The notes under the pieces were generated by a model. It did no database searches. It saw only the letters and a program-made list of their open reading frames with translations, and was not told the origin of the DNA. A stretch of DNA of 64,000 nucleotides, taken from assembly GCF_009834875.1 (NCBI RefSeq), contig NZ_WVHT01000002.1, positions 62,001 to 126,000 on the forward strand, written 5' to 3'. The position numbers were made by a program, and so were the translations under genes. Source of the stretch: Hufsiella arboris (GTDB taxonomy: Bacteria; Bacteroidota; Bacteroidia; Sphingobacteriales; Sphingobacteriaceae). Positions 25,025 to 34,502 of this stretch are shown in pieces (positions within the stretch are counted from its first letter, which is position 1; each line of letters begins with the position of its first letter).

Positions 25025-25579
25025 ATGACGCCCTTTATACTGTCGACCGAAAGGCTTGGTTTAAGAAAATGGCTTGAGTCGGATAATGAGCCATTTGTCA
25101 AAATGAATAAAGATCCAGCGGTAATGCAGTTTTTTCCAAAAACGCTGACGGATATTGAAACCGCAGAAATGATGCAACGGATCAACGAGCATTTCGACAA
25201 AAATGGATTTGGACTATTCGCCTTAGAAAATAAACAGACAAGGAAATTTATTGGCTTTACCGGACTCGCTATTCCTCGGTTTGAAGCATTTTTTACTCCT
25301 TGTGTCGAAATCGGATGGCGGTTAAAGAAAGAAGCCTGGGGACAAGGTTTCGCAACCGAGGCTGCTAAGGCTTGTTTAAATTATGGGTTTAATACTATAG
25401 GGCTCGACAAAATTGTTTCTTTTACTTCGGTGTTAAACATAAATTCAGAAAAAGTAATGAAGCGAATCGGCATGAGATACGTAACTGAATTCGAACACCC
25501 TAAAGTTGAAAAAAACAGTATTCTCAGCAAACATGTTTTGTATGAGATTAGCAGGTCCGGGTTTACTTTTAATAAATAA
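25025..25579 (+). CDS. GNAT-family N-acetyltransferase (RimJ/RimL-like)
   Basis: A 184-aa acetyltransferase of the RimJ/RimL type. It has STERLGLRKWLESDNEPF at the start, EIGWRLKKEAWGQGFATEAAKACLNYGF with the acetyl-CoA-binding GQGFA, and VLNINSEKVMKRIGM. The ATG at 25025 is preferred to a GTG nine bases earlier. The substrate (a protein N-terminus or a small amine) is unknown. The end lies 6 bp from the end of the convergent aldo/keto reductase gene. Confidence 0.85.
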   Translation: MTPFILSTERLGLRKWLESDNEPFVKMNKDPAVMQFFPKTLTDIETAEMMQRINEHFDKNGFGLFALENKQTRKFIGFTGLAIPRFEAFFTPCVEIGWRLKKEAWGQGFATEAAKACLNYGFNTIGLDKIVSFTSVLNINSEKVMKRIGMRYVTEFEHPKVEKNSILSKHVLYEISRSGFTFNK

Positions 25580-25585
25580 ACCAAA

Positions 25586-26596
25586 TTACTGGTCAATCAT
25601 TTGCATACTGTTAGGATCATATCGTTCTCCTGTTGACGTACCGGGCGGAACGATGTTTTCCAGCCGTTCAAGCTCTTCGGAACTTAATACGATACTGGCT
25701 GCGGCGATATTCTGCTCCACATATTTTACTCTTTTGGTGCCCGGGATAGGAACAGCGCCTTTCGAGATTGTCCAGGCAATAGCCAGTTGTGTCGGAGTGA
25801 TTCCTTTTTCGTCGGCCAGCTTTTTTATTTCATTTAAAAGATCGATATTCTTTTTGAAGTTTTCGCCCTGGAACCGTGGAATGCTGCGCCTGAAATCGTT
25901 TTCCTCAAAATCATCCGGGCTTTTAATATCCCCCGAAAGGAAGCCCCGGCCAAGCGGTGAATAAGCCACGAAACCAATGTTCAGTTCGTTTAAGGTTTTT
26001 GTTATGCCGGCTTCTTCCACACTTCTTTCAAACAGCGAGTACTCCGTTTGGACAGCAGTGAGAGGATAAACTTCGTGAGCTTTTTTTATGGTTGCAGATG
26101 AAACTTCAGAAAGTCCGATATAACTGATTTTGCCTTCTTTAATCAGTTGTGACATCGCTTCTACCGTTTCCTCAATAGGAGTATTGGGATCAAGGCGATG
26201 CAAGTAATATAAATCAATATGATCGGTTCCAAGGTTTTTAAGCGAACGTTGTATTGCTTTCTTTACGTAATCTTTCTTACCGTTGATGTTCCAGGTAAGC
26301 TGTTCGTTATCGTCAATCTCAAAACCAAATTTACTGGCGATGATGTATTTATCTCGATTGCCTTTAATCGCTTTCGCAATCAACTGTTCATTTTGCAAAG
26401 GGCCGTACAGATCGGCAGTGTCCAGGAAATTACCACCCAGCTCAAGCGAGCGATGAATCGTGGCAATAGACTCAGTTTCATCAGCCTTTCCGTAAATATC
26501 AGCGCCGGCAATCTGGGTCATTCCCATGCATCCCAACCCGATATTGGGTATTACCAAACCCTGGCTTCCTAACTTTACTTTTTTAATACTTTCCAT
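25586..26596 (-). CDS. Aldo/keto reductase
   Basis: A 336-aa NADPH-dependent oxidoreductase. The catalytic tetrad is intact: D59 and Y64 in NFLDTADLYG, K89 in IIASKFG and H133 in YYLHRLDP. The late GAVPIPGTKR motif binds the cofactor. It resembles the AKR13-like plant/bacterial group. A TAnnTTTG box lies 21 bp upstream of the start, so it has its own promoter. The substrate is not predictable. Confidence 0.92.
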   Translation of the reverse strand: MESIKKVKLGSQGLVIPNIGLGCMGMTQIAGADIYGKADETESIATIHRSLELGGNFLDTADLYGPLQNEQLIAKAIKGNRDKYIIASKFGFEIDDNEQLTWNINGKKDYVKKAIQRSLKNLGTDHIDLYYLHRLDPNTPIEETVEAMSQLIKEGKISYIGLSEVSSATIKKAHEVYPLTAVQTEYSLFERSVEEAGITKTLNELNIGFVAYSPLGRGFLSGDIKSPDDFEENDFRRSIPRFQGENFKKNIDLLNEIKKLADEKGITPTQLAIAWTISKGAVPIPGTKRVKYVEQNIAAASIVLSSEELERLENIVPPGTSTGERYDPNSMQMIDQ

Positions 26597-26933
26597 AAGT
26601 GTTTTAATTAACGATACAAAGTTAGGCGGGCATACAATTTATAAAGTAGCCAGGATCCCTTTTTGTTGTATCCAAAATGGAATTAGATTAGAATTTATCG
26701 AGTTAACTTCTTTATTAAAATATTAGCTTAAGCGTACTTTAAAGTATCTTTATTAAATTATTAGAAAAGCAGGGCTGGCGTTCCATAGATACTTTCGTCC
26801 CGTGCTTCGCTCATACTTCACAAGGCCTTAACCGCAATGGCCGGTATCCGCTTTGCCCGGGTTTAATTCTCAGGGCCGGTGTTTCATAGGATCGCACTAA
26901 AGCGCAAAGAATATATTCATTGGCGGATTTGCT
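26597..26933. other. Intergenic region between aldo/keto reductase and dnaE2
   Basis: The AT-rich half nearer the reductase holds its promoter box and a perfect 12-bp palindrome TACTTTAAAGTA (26735-26746). The other half (26770-26900) is GC-richer and contains repeated GGCC and GCC tracts, possibly a decayed repeat or transcription end of the dnaE2 operon. No gene was found. Confidence 0.4.
26617..26624 (-). promoter_or_regulatory. Promoter box of the aldo/keto reductase gene
   Basis: On the minus strand TAACTTTG matches the Bacteroidota TAnnTTTG element, 20 bp before the start codon. No good -33 TTTG was found at the usual distance. Confidence 0.4.
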
Positions 26934-29900
26934 TCACATAAAATTCCTACCCTTATGAAACACGCCCTTAATCTTAGCGTCCTCCTGTTGCCCTTTATTC
27001 GAACCGATCGTTCCCGGTGAAGTTGTCTCATCACTTCGTGACATCCTGATCACAGGTAAATCTTCGTCTACAGCAGGAGTAAGGCCGGCTAATAGTTTAG
27101 TCAGATTGAAACAACGTGTTACCACCACGTGAATGACTTCACCTTCAACCTGCAGTTTTCCTTCTGCCATAAACAGCCTGGCCTGTAATATTTCTTTGCG
27201 GTATTGCTCGAAAACTTTCTCCCAAACCACCAGGTTGGCGAAGCCGGTTTCGTCTTCAATCGTTATAAAGAGAACGCCCTTTGCTGTGCCTGGCCTTTGC
27301 CGTACGGTGATCAGCCCGGCTAGCTTTACCGGATCGCCATTTTTTAAGGTGGGTAGATTGCCGGTGGGCGTTACACGCAGCATTTCAAGTTGATCGCGTA
27401 CAAAACTTACCGGATGAGCTTTTAGCGATAGGCCGGTGAATGCATAATCCTGAACCACATGTTCGGCCTTCGTTATTAACGGCAGTGAAATCTGCATTTC
27501 CTGTGTGCTTTGTGATGGTTGCCCGGTAAATATTCCAATAGGCTTATCGCTCAGCGCGGGCACTTCCCATAATGCTTCACGGCGGTCCAGGTTTAACGAA
27601 CGAAAAGCGTCCGCATCGGTCAACCTTTCAATGGCAGCCTGCGGAACTCCGGCATCGCTGAGCTGGGCAATGCTTTTATAGCCTGATCCGCGTTTTTCAA
27701 CCAAAACCTGCATGTCGGCTTCATTCAAACCCTTAACCTGGCGGAAGCCTAAGCGTACAGTATGATATTTACCTTCTTTTTCTTCCATGGTATTATCCCA
27801 GGATGAATGATTAATGTCAACCGGCCGCATCACCACGCCATGCTTTTCGGCATCAATTACGATCTGTGCCGGTTGGTAAAAACCCATTGGCTGACTGTTC
27901 AGTAATGCCGCTGCAAATACATCCGGATAATGATATTTCAGCCAGCTCGAAATATAAACCAGGTGGGCGAAACTGGTGGCGTGACTTTCGGGGAAACCGT
28001 AGCTTCCAAAACCTTCCAGCTGCTTAAATATCCGTTTGGCGAAATCTTCCGTATATCCTTTGGCAGTCATGCCCGCTACCAGCTTTTGCTGAAACTGGCT
28101 TACTAAACCTTTCGCCTTGAAAGTGGCCATACTTCGGCGCAACTGATCCGCCTCTGCCGGTGTAAATCCGGCCGCTACAATGGCAATCTCCATCGCCTGC
28201 TCCTGGAACAGCGGCACGCCCAAGGTTCGGCCTAATATTTCTTTCAGCTCATCTGATGGATAGTCTACCGGATCAATTTTATCTCGCCGCCGTAAATAAG
28301 GATGCACCATATCACCTTGAATAGGGCCGGGGCGTACAATGGCGACTTCAATAACCAGGTCGTAGAACACTCTTGGCCTGAGTCGCGGAAGCATAGACAT
28401 TTGCGCCCGGCTTTCGATCTGGAAAACACCCAATGTATCCGCATGACAGATCATTTCATATACTTCCGGATCGTCCTGCGGAACATTTTCTAAAGTGAGG
28501 GGCCGACCATAATGTTGCTTGACTAAATCAAAGCCTTTGCGGATGCAGGTGAGCATTCCCAGCGCCAGCACATCCACTTTCAAAATTCCGAGTGCTTCCA
28601 GGTCGTCCTTGTTCCATTCGAGCTGTGTGCGATCCTCCATCCGGGCGTTCATCACCGGGCATATATCAGAAAGCTTGCATTGCGTGATTACAAAGCCGCC
28701 GGTATGCTGTCCAAGCTGCCGTGGAAAGCCCATTAGTTGTTCAGTTAGCTCCAAAACTTTATGCAAATGCGGATCGTCCGGATTTAAACCCTGTTCGATA
28801 ATACGTTGTCGATCGAATGCTTCTTCTGAAAAATCCCAGATGGCACCGGCTAAGCGCTTGATCGTATCCTCTGATAATCCCATCGCTTTTCCTACATCCC
28901 GTATCGCGCCTTTATGCCTTTCCTGAGTTACAGTAGCAACAATGCCTGCATGTTCCCGGCCGTAGGTTTTATAGATCCACTGGATAATCTCTTCACGGCG
29001 TTCATGTTCGAAATCGACGTCTACGTCGGGCCATTCATCACGGGCATCAGACATGAATCGCGAGAAAAGTAGTCTCGATTTAGTAGGATTGACCGGCGTA
29101 ATACCCAGGCAAAAACAAACGGTGCAGTTAGCCGCCGAGCCACGGCCCTGGTATAAGATGCCGAGTTCTCTGGCTTTGCTGGTGTATTCGTAGATACGCA
29201 AAAAATAGGGCGCCAGTTTACGTCCTGCAAAAAAGGCAAGCTCAAAATCAATCTGCTCGTTAATCTTTTCGGTAATTTCTTCGCCAATCAACTTTTTAGC
29301 ACCTTCCCAGGTAAGCTCTGCAAGGTGTTCATCCGCCGTCCGTCCATCGGGGCTAACCCATTCCGGTTCAAGGTATTTTAATGTATCCAATGAAAACCGG
29401 CAGGCTTCTGCGATTTCTTGCGTATTCTCAATAGCTTCAGGATATTGAAGAAACAGGCGCTCCATCTCATCGATTGATTTCAGATAGCGTTCGGCGTTAG
29501 CATGTAGCTTAAAGCCAACCTTGCTGATAGTACATTTTTCGCGGACACAGGTAACGATATCCTGCAATTCGCGGCGGAGAGGTTCGTGATAATGAACATC
29601 GTTAGTAGCTGCCATTGGAATATTGAATGAGGCAATCCTGTAAAGCCGTTTTGCGTCATTTCCATTGTACGAGCGGCTGGCAGCGATATATAGATTACTT
29701 CCTAAAACCTGGCGGTATTCTTGTAAATCCTGTTTAAATGAGTCATCAAAATCAAAATATTCATTTAACGATTCCGGCGGTATAACGATGAATTTTATAT
29801 CTTCCGCATGGTCAAAGACATCATTTTTATATAAATCGCATTTACCTTTTTCGGTGCGTAGATTCCCTTTGCTTAATAAAGCACATAATCTTCCCCAGGC

Positions 29901-30149
29901 TGTAATGTCAGTAGGGTAAGCCAGCAGGCTTGGGCCGTCCAGTAAGTCAAGCCGGCAGGCAGGAATAAAATTTATACCCACGGATTTTGCCGCCTGATGA
30001 GCACGAACCACACCGGCCACACTGTTTCGGTCGGTGATCGCAATCGAGGTATATCCAAGAGCTGCCGCTTGTTCCACCAGTTCTTCGGGATGTGATCCGC
30101 CCCGCAAAAAACTGAAATTACTGGTTACCTGTAGCTCACTGTATTTCAT
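26934..30149 (-). CDS. dnaE2: Error-prone DNA polymerase DnaE2
   Basis: A 1071-aa C-family polymerase, the catalytic part of the mutasome that copies damaged DNA. The N-terminal PHP domain is visible (SELQVTSNFSFLRGGSHPEELVEQAA, ITDRNSVAGV). The palm carries the catalytic PDVDVDFEHERR near residue 375, and GRGSAANCTVCFCLGITPV precedes it. EWNKDDLEALGILKVDVLALGML and an OB-fold region (PVKLAGLITVRQRPGTAKGVLFITIEDETG) follow. The length is normal for DnaE2. It lies 6 bp behind imuB, so imuA, imuB and dnaE2 form one operon. The product is expected to act after DNA damage with ImuB as clamp adaptor. Confidence 0.96.
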   Translation of the reverse strand: MKYSELQVTSNFSFLRGGSHPEELVEQAAALGYTSIAITDRNSVAGVVRAHQAAKSVGINFIPACRLDLLDGPSLLAYPTDITAWGRLCALLSKGNLRTEKGKCDLYKNDVFDHAEDIKFIVIPPESLNEYFDFDDSFKQDLQEYRQVLGSNLYIAASRSYNGNDAKRLYRIASFNIPMAATNDVHYHEPLRRELQDIVTCVREKCTISKVGFKLHANAERYLKSIDEMERLFLQYPEAIENTQEIAEACRFSLDTLKYLEPEWVSPDGRTADEHLAELTWEGAKKLIGEEITEKINEQIDFELAFFAGRKLAPYFLRIYEYTSKARELGILYQGRGSAANCTVCFCLGITPVNPTKSRLLFSRFMSDARDEWPDVDVDFEHERREEIIQWIYKTYGREHAGIVATVTQERHKGAIRDVGKAMGLSEDTIKRLAGAIWDFSEEAFDRQRIIEQGLNPDDPHLHKVLELTEQLMGFPRQLGQHTGGFVITQCKLSDICPVMNARMEDRTQLEWNKDDLEALGILKVDVLALGMLTCIRKGFDLVKQHYGRPLTLENVPQDDPEVYEMICHADTLGVFQIESRAQMSMLPRLRPRVFYDLVIEVAIVRPGPIQGDMVHPYLRRRDKIDPVDYPSDELKEILGRTLGVPLFQEQAMEIAIVAAGFTPAEADQLRRSMATFKAKGLVSQFQQKLVAGMTAKGYTEDFAKRIFKQLEGFGSYGFPESHATSFAHLVYISSWLKYHYPDVFAAALLNSQPMGFYQPAQIVIDAEKHGVVMRPVDINHSSWDNTMEEKEGKYHTVRLGFRQVKGLNEADMQVLVEKRGSGYKSIAQLSDAGVPQAAIERLTDADAFRSLNLDRREALWEVPALSDKPIGIFTGQPSQSTQEMQISLPLITKAEHVVQDYAFTGLSLKAHPVSFVRDQLEMLRVTPTGNLPTLKNGDPVKLAGLITVRQRPGTAKGVLFITIEDETGFANLVVWEKVFEQYRKEILQARLFMAEGKLQVEGEVIHVVVTRCFNLTKLLAGLTPAVDEDLPVIRMSRSDETTSPGTIGSNKGQQEDAKIKGVFHKGRNFM

Positions 30150-30155
30150 CTCTTA

Positions 30156-31655
30156 TCACGCAAAAAATCCATGAATGAACCACCGGGATGTTTCGTCCGA
30201 ATAATGTCCCGAACGAAACAGCCAGTAGCGCCGGCCCTGTTCATCTTCTACATAGTAGTAATCACGGTGCTCGCCTTTATCCAGCCACCATTCACGTTCA
30301 ATCCGTTCCGGGCCATCAGCTTTTTTTATATGATGAACCTCGTTTTTATAGCGAAACACCATCGGTGGATAATCTGGTATCGGAGCTGTTACATCAACTG
30401 GTTCGGGCCTTGGCAGGAGCTGAACCGGACGTGGCTTGTTGGTACGCCAGTTAATGGTGGACTTTTCCGCAACCGTAGAAGCAATTTTAAAAGATCGTTC
30501 CGGCCAATAATGTTCTGCTGGCAAATACCGGTGAATAGTATCCGAGCCAACTTTTCCGGAAATACGATCAAGCAATTCTGCCAGTGCCGTATCTTCCAAT
30601 CCGGGATTGCCGGCCCACAAAACTTCCTGAACAATATCTGCGTCCTCAACTTTTGGTGCTGTTAACACAAATAACTCGATTCCCAAGGCTGGTTCAAGCT
30701 GAGGTATTTTCAGTTCGAATAGTTTGAAGATGTGCCGTATCGTACAGGTCGGGCGGTTGGTGCCGATCTCTGCCTGTATAATTTTTCCATCTACCCGGTA
30801 GCATTTTAAAATTGCTGTTCTTAATCCCTTGCCTTCTTCCGAAAGTCGTTTACACAACATTTCGAGCAGTCGATGTATGGCAAATTCAATTCCTGACGCT
30901 GTCCGGATTGGCTCGAGGCAGGGCAGGCGTTCCTCATAAGGTTCAACGGGCTGTAAAGGCTGAATAAATTCCGGTTCCTGGCCTAAAGCCTGGCTCAATC
31001 GCAGCACTAAATTATCGCCAAACCGCCTGCGTAAAACAGATCGTGGCATATTGATAAAACTGCTTATTTTATGTAAACCCAGTTTCTGCAGCCGCTGAAT
31101 AATAGCAGGTTCCAACCGCAGGGATGCGGCGGGTAAAGAAAGCAACGCATTCACTTCATCGCCGCTTTTGATGATGGGAGTCAACTTTCCGAAACGGGAA
31201 ACGGCCCAGGCAGTGCCAATTGTGTCAGCGATAGCTGCCCGGGCATCATAGCCTTTACTTCTCAGTCGATTAACAATTTCTTTAAGATACGCTCGTTCAC
31301 CGCCCCAGAGATGCGCACAGCCACTAATATCAAGCATGAGGCCGTCGGGATGATCAATGGAAACAATGGGTGTATACCGGATGCACCATAAACCCAGTGC
31401 CTTCAGCAGTTTGGCGGCAAGCTGCGGCCGGTTGTCAAAAACTTTCAGCCCTGGAACGAAAGCTTTGGCATCGGCAGCGGCCATTCCTGCAAATACTCCC
31501 TGCAATTGAGCCGGTGGGCTGGCTGCAGCAACCATCATCCGGTTATGTTCGGGCATGACAAAAATAAAAGGTGTGCTTTTAAGGTCAGGCTGCCGGAGAG
31601 TTATCCAGTCTGTTGTCAAATGACGAAACCATATGGCGCAATAACGTTTTGACAT
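30156..31655 (-). CDS. imuB: ImuB, catalytically inactive Y-family polymerase-like mutasome protein
   Basis: This 499-aa protein has the Y-family polymerase layout but lacks the catalytic acidic residues, as expected for ImuB. The first motif, which is DMD in active enzymes, reads AIWFRHLTTDW. The second is LMLDISGCAHLWGGE. A DNA-binding HhH-like segment (LRLEPAIIQRLQKLGLHKISSFINMPRSVLRRRFG) follows, and the tail is specific to ImuB with WWLDKGEHRDYYYVEDEQGRRYWLFR. ImuB links DnaE2 and ImuA to the sliding clamp. The gene lies 5 bp behind imuA. Confidence 0.93.
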   Translation of the reverse strand: MSKRYCAIWFRHLTTDWITLRQPDLKSTPFIFVMPEHNRMMVAAASPPAQLQGVFAGMAAADAKAFVPGLKVFDNRPQLAAKLLKALGLWCIRYTPIVSIDHPDGLMLDISGCAHLWGGERAYLKEIVNRLRSKGYDARAAIADTIGTAWAVSRFGKLTPIIKSGDEVNALLSLPAASLRLEPAIIQRLQKLGLHKISSFINMPRSVLRRRFGDNLVLRLSQALGQEPEFIQPLQPVEPYEERLPCLEPIRTASGIEFAIHRLLEMLCKRLSEEGKGLRTAILKCYRVDGKIIQAEIGTNRPTCTIRHIFKLFELKIPQLEPALGIELFVLTAPKVEDADIVQEVLWAGNPGLEDTALAELLDRISGKVGSDTIHRYLPAEHYWPERSFKIASTVAEKSTINWRTNKPRPVQLLPRPEPVDVTAPIPDYPPMVFRYKNEVHHIKKADGPERIEREWWLDKGEHRDYYYVEDEQGRRYWLFRSGHYSDETSRWFIHGFFA

Positions 31656-31660
31656 GGTAA

Positions 31661-32407
31661 TTATACTGCTTTCAGTTTCCTTACGATAGGCACTTTAATG
31701 GCAACCGGTTCTTTGACCGGAATAAAGCCTTCCGGAGACCATTCCATTTTCCAGTTACCGGGATTCCCGTTACGAACTTTTGTTAATTCTACATTCCACC
31801 TGGGGTAACCTACACCGGGCATTCCATTTTCTAACTGACTTGGCAGGGATGTGATTTGCCAGCGGGCAACACAGGTTGTGGCAGTAAGTTTTTGGGGATC
31901 GGTACGTATCACAAAACCAGTCACTTTACTTTTTTCAACCGCCAGCTGTAAGCGTCGCGATTGTGCAAAATCAATTTCGCGAAGTTCTGCAATTACGGCA
32001 GCGAGGCCTTCGCATTTAAGTGCTTCTTCTGTCACCCAAAGAACATCCCGCTCCCTGCGCAGATCGATAAAAATGACTTTATCCGGCTCAATGCCAAATA
32101 TTTTAAGGGCGGGAGGGAAAATAGTTCTTGAAGTGCTGATCCACAGGCAAGCGCCGTTATTTTGCATTAAGGAGGCTAATATGCCGCCTAAAAAGCCACC
32201 CGATGCTGCTGCCTGCTCAGGAGTTCCGCACACAAATTCATGAACTGTTCCTGTTGGGAAAACGCCGTTTGGAAAAGCTTTTTCAACCGCACCTAAGCCA
32301 ATCGCTTGTGTTTGAGCAGATGGTAGCTTGAATCCCTGCCAGCGCAAAATATCCGTTTGCAGCCGGCTGACTAATTCTTTTTTTCTGGCGATTGAAGTCA
32401 TGAGCAT
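31661..32407 (-). CDS. imuA: ImuA, RecA-like mutasome accessory protein
   Basis: A 248-aa protein related to RecA/SulA that partners ImuB. It has LGAVEKAFPNGVFPTGTVHEFVCGTPEQAAASGGFLGGILASLM near the start, where the RecA Walker A would be, with the lysine-containing P-loop absent. LWVTEEALKCEGLAAVIAELREIDFAQSRRLQLAVEKS follows. It is first in the imuA-imuB-dnaE2 operon. A perfect palindrome overlapping its promoter suggests damage-inducible repression. Confidence 0.9.
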   Translation of the reverse strand: MLMTSIARKKELVSRLQTDILRWQGFKLPSAQTQAIGLGAVEKAFPNGVFPTGTVHEFVCGTPEQAAASGGFLGGILASLMQNNGACLWISTSRTIFPPALKIFGIEPDKVIFIDLRRERDVLWVTEEALKCEGLAAVIAELREIDFAQSRRLQLAVEKSKVTGFVIRTDPQKLTATTCVARWQITSLPSQLENGMPGVGYPRWNVELTKVRNGNPGNWKMEWSPEGFIPVKEPVAIKVPIVRKLKAV

Positions 32408-32428
32408 CTGTTTAGGTGATTCGGTCTA

Positions 32429-32468
32429 CAAAAATAATACTAAAAATTTTAGTATTTTTATATCTTTG
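32429..32468. promoter_or_regulatory. Divergent imuA/alkB control region with central palindrome
   Basis: A perfect 21-bp palindrome occupies 32436-32456 (arms AATACTAAAA and TTTTAGTATT around one A). It is flanked on the minus strand by TATTTTTG (32429-32436) and on the plus strand by TATCTTTG (32461-32468), both TAnnTTTG matches pointing outwards to imuA and alkB. A repressor dimer bound to the palindrome would block both promoters. The sequence is not an E. coli or Bacillus LexA box; which protein binds is unknown. Confidence 0.65.
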
Positions 32469-32489
32469 AAAATAAATTTTAACGATGCC

Positions 32490-32610
32490 GTTATACCGGA
32501 CTTGATCCGGGCGTGTAGTCGTCCTGCCGGACTTGATCCTGTATCCGCATGTAGATACTGAATCGAGTTCAGGATGACGGTAGTCGTCATACCGGACTTG
32601 ATCCGGTATC
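32490..32610. repeat. Cluster of palindromic intergenic repeats
   Basis: CCGGACTTGATCC occurs three times in the same orientation (32496-32508, 32527-32539, 32592-32604). The last copy is a perfect hairpin, ATACCGGA-cttga-TCCGGTAT (32589-32609). The middle part (about 32512-32580) folds as an imperfect long hairpin closed by GTATC/GATAC, its right arm reading GAATCGAGTTCAGGATGACG. Very similar GTCAT...GGACTTGATCCGG... elements occur as dispersed repeats in many bacterial genomes. They sit in the leader of alkB. Confidence 0.65.
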
Positions 32611-32633
32611 AGTTTTGAATTAATAGGAGAGAG

Positions 32634-33245
32634 ATGGAGCAATTATGTTTTTTCCCCGAAGCGGGACAAAGTAAGGGAATTCCGAAAGAACTGTTCGATT
32701 ACCGGGCTGGATTATTCAGCATTGAAGAAAGTGATGTTTTTTTGAAGAAATTCATTAAAACCGTTCCCTGGCAGCAGCGTGTGCAGAAATTATACGATAA
32801 AGAAGTGATAACGCCGAGGCTTACCGCATGGTTTGGCGAGCTGGGTACCAATTATTCGGAATCGGGAAAAATTTCGGATCCGCTACCCTGGACAAAGGAG
32901 CTGCAAATGATCCGTGAGCGTGTAGAGTTAATGGCCGGAATACAATTTAACAGTGTACTACTTAATTATTATCGTGACGGCAGCGATTCCGTTGCATGGC
33001 ATAGCGATAAAGAACATTTGTTGGGCAAGCGACCGGTAATTGCATCTGTAAGTTTCGGGCAGGTACGCAGCTTTGATATTCGCAGCAAGGCAGATCACAG
33101 TGAGAAGTATTCGATACGGCTGGAACACGGATCTTACTTACTGATGAAGTCCGGATTGCAGGAGCAGTGGGAACACCGTATAGCTAAATCAACAAAACCA
33201 ATGCGGCCACGGATTAATCTTACATTCCGGATCGTTACTCCCTGA
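32634..33245 (+). CDS. alkB: AlkB, Fe(II)/2-oxoglutarate-dependent DNA repair dioxygenase
   Basis: A 203-aa AlkB-type enzyme that reverses N-alkyl base damage by oxidation. Iron ligands are H123 and D125 in AWHSDKE and H181 in WEHRI. The 2-oxoglutarate-binding RPRINLTFR (191-199) is complete. The N-terminal extension of ~30 residues is short, similar to AlkB proteins of the ALKBH2/3-like bacterial group. A strong ribosome site (AGGAGAGAG) precedes the ATG. It diverges from the imuA operon and may share its operator. Confidence 0.93.
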   Translation: MEQLCFFPEAGQSKGIPKELFDYRAGLFSIEESDVFLKKFIKTVPWQQRVQKLYDKEVITPRLTAWFGELGTNYSESGKISDPLPWTKELQMIRERVELMAGIQFNSVLLNYYRDGSDSVAWHSDKEHLLGKRPVIASVSFGQVRSFDIRSKADHSEKYSIRLEHGSYLLMKSGLQEQWEHRIAKSTKPMRPRINLTFRIVTP

Positions 33246-33267
33246 TTTGTTTCCTGTCAGTCAGGGA

Positions 33268-34308
33268 TTATTTTTTGACAATTTTGCGAATACTGGCATT
33301 ACCATGATCAGCTATATAAATCGCGTCTTCCCGTATCGAAATGCCTTGCGGATGAAAGAAAAGCGCATCTTTTAGTGGGCCGTCAACATTACCAATAGTA
33401 GTATTGATCGCGAAAGGTGTTAGTTTTCCGGTTCCTGTTAAATGTGATATGCTATTGTCATCAAAAGTAACAAAGAGATTTTCGTCAGGAGACGGGTTAA
33501 AGTATCTGTCTCGTTTTGCAACTGCCAGATCGGTTATGGAGGTTATGCTGCAAACTTTAAAGACCGTACTTACTTTTCCCTGCAAGCTGATCTTACGAAC
33601 ATTTCTGCCTTCTATATAACCTGCTGTTCCAATCGATCCGCCATCGAGTACCCATAAATATCCATCCTTCGCAAGCTTAATACTGGTAGGCAGGCTGAAG
33701 CTTGCTTTGCTGCCCATACCATCTTTTGTTCCCTGCACACTGGCGTTTCCTGCAAATACTGTTGCAATACCCCCAGGAGTAACCTTAATAATCCGGTGAT
33801 TAAAAGTATCGGCGATATATAGCGTTCCATCATCCGCCACGGCGATGTCTTCCGGCCATGACAGAGCTAAGCTAATTGGTACGGTACTTACCGTCCCATC
33901 AGGTGTTATTTTTATCACACCTTTATTAAAATTAGCAACATAAACTTCGCCTTTGGGACCGACTTTTATCCCGATCGGTGTATTTAATCCCTCGGCTATC
34001 AGGCTTACTGTTCCCGACGAACTGATTTTATAAACTTTTCCGGTATTAGCCGACGTAGCGTAAAGTGTGCCGTCTTTTGCGCTGCATACACGTGTTACTC
34101 CTGCCGTTACCGGATCTGTTTCCACTATTGCGAGTGTGTTAACCAGGAAATGATGGCCCGAATGGTTTTTCATTGACATTGTTGGCGCCAGTTGATTATC
34201 GACTGATGCTGCAGGCTCGAATGATTCTTCTTTTTTACAATTAGAGGTGCAGAGAAGAGTTAGCACGGTTAGCGTTGCTGCCGCAAGCGCATTAAGTTTT
34301 CCTTTCAT
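33268..34308 (-). CDS. Exported NHL-repeat beta-propeller protein
   Basis: A 346-aa protein with an export signal ending in a likely lipid-modified cysteine (C24 in CTSNCKKEE), followed by several NHL-type blades (ARGTLYATSANTGKVYKIS-like, PEDIAVADDGTLYIADTFNHRIIKVT, FHPQGISIREDAIYIADHGNASIRKI). NHL propellers bind protein or polysaccharide ligands or act as lactonase-like enzymes. It is convergent with alkB and has no operon partner. Specific role unknown. Confidence 0.85.
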   Translation of the reverse strand: MKGKLNALAAATLTVLTLLCTSNCKKEESFEPAASVDNQLAPTMSMKNHSGHHFLVNTLAIVETDPVTAGVTRVCSAKDGTLYATSANTGKVYKISSSGTVSLIAEGLNTPIGIKVGPKGEVYVANFNKGVIKITPDGTVSTVPISLALSWPEDIAVADDGTLYIADTFNHRIIKVTPGGIATVFAGNASVQGTKDGMGSKASFSLPTSIKLAKDGYLWVLDGGSIGTAGYIEGRNVRKISLQGKVSTVFKVCSITSITDLAVAKRDRYFNPSPDENLFVTFDDNSISHLTGTGKLTPFAINTTIGNVDGPLKDALFFHPQGISIREDAIYIADHGNASIRKIVKK

Positions 34309-34502
34309 AAATGAAATTTATAATGGTCAAGCTATGCGGGCAGCGTGCTGAAATTCAATATGTTAAGTTAGTAAAAAATTGAATAAAAGTACAACCGCCC
34401 ATTTTAACCAGTCATTGAGCTACTTCGCTTTAATATGAGAAGGAACGTTTTTCGATGGGTATTAGAGAAAAGCTGTTAATTTTAGCATTCCAGTTCGAAT
34501 AA

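Noticed and set aside
28519-28926. 135-codon plus-strand frame inside dnaE2
   Set aside because: It mirrors the polymerase coding region. The serine/cysteine-rich translation is typical of an antisense shadow.
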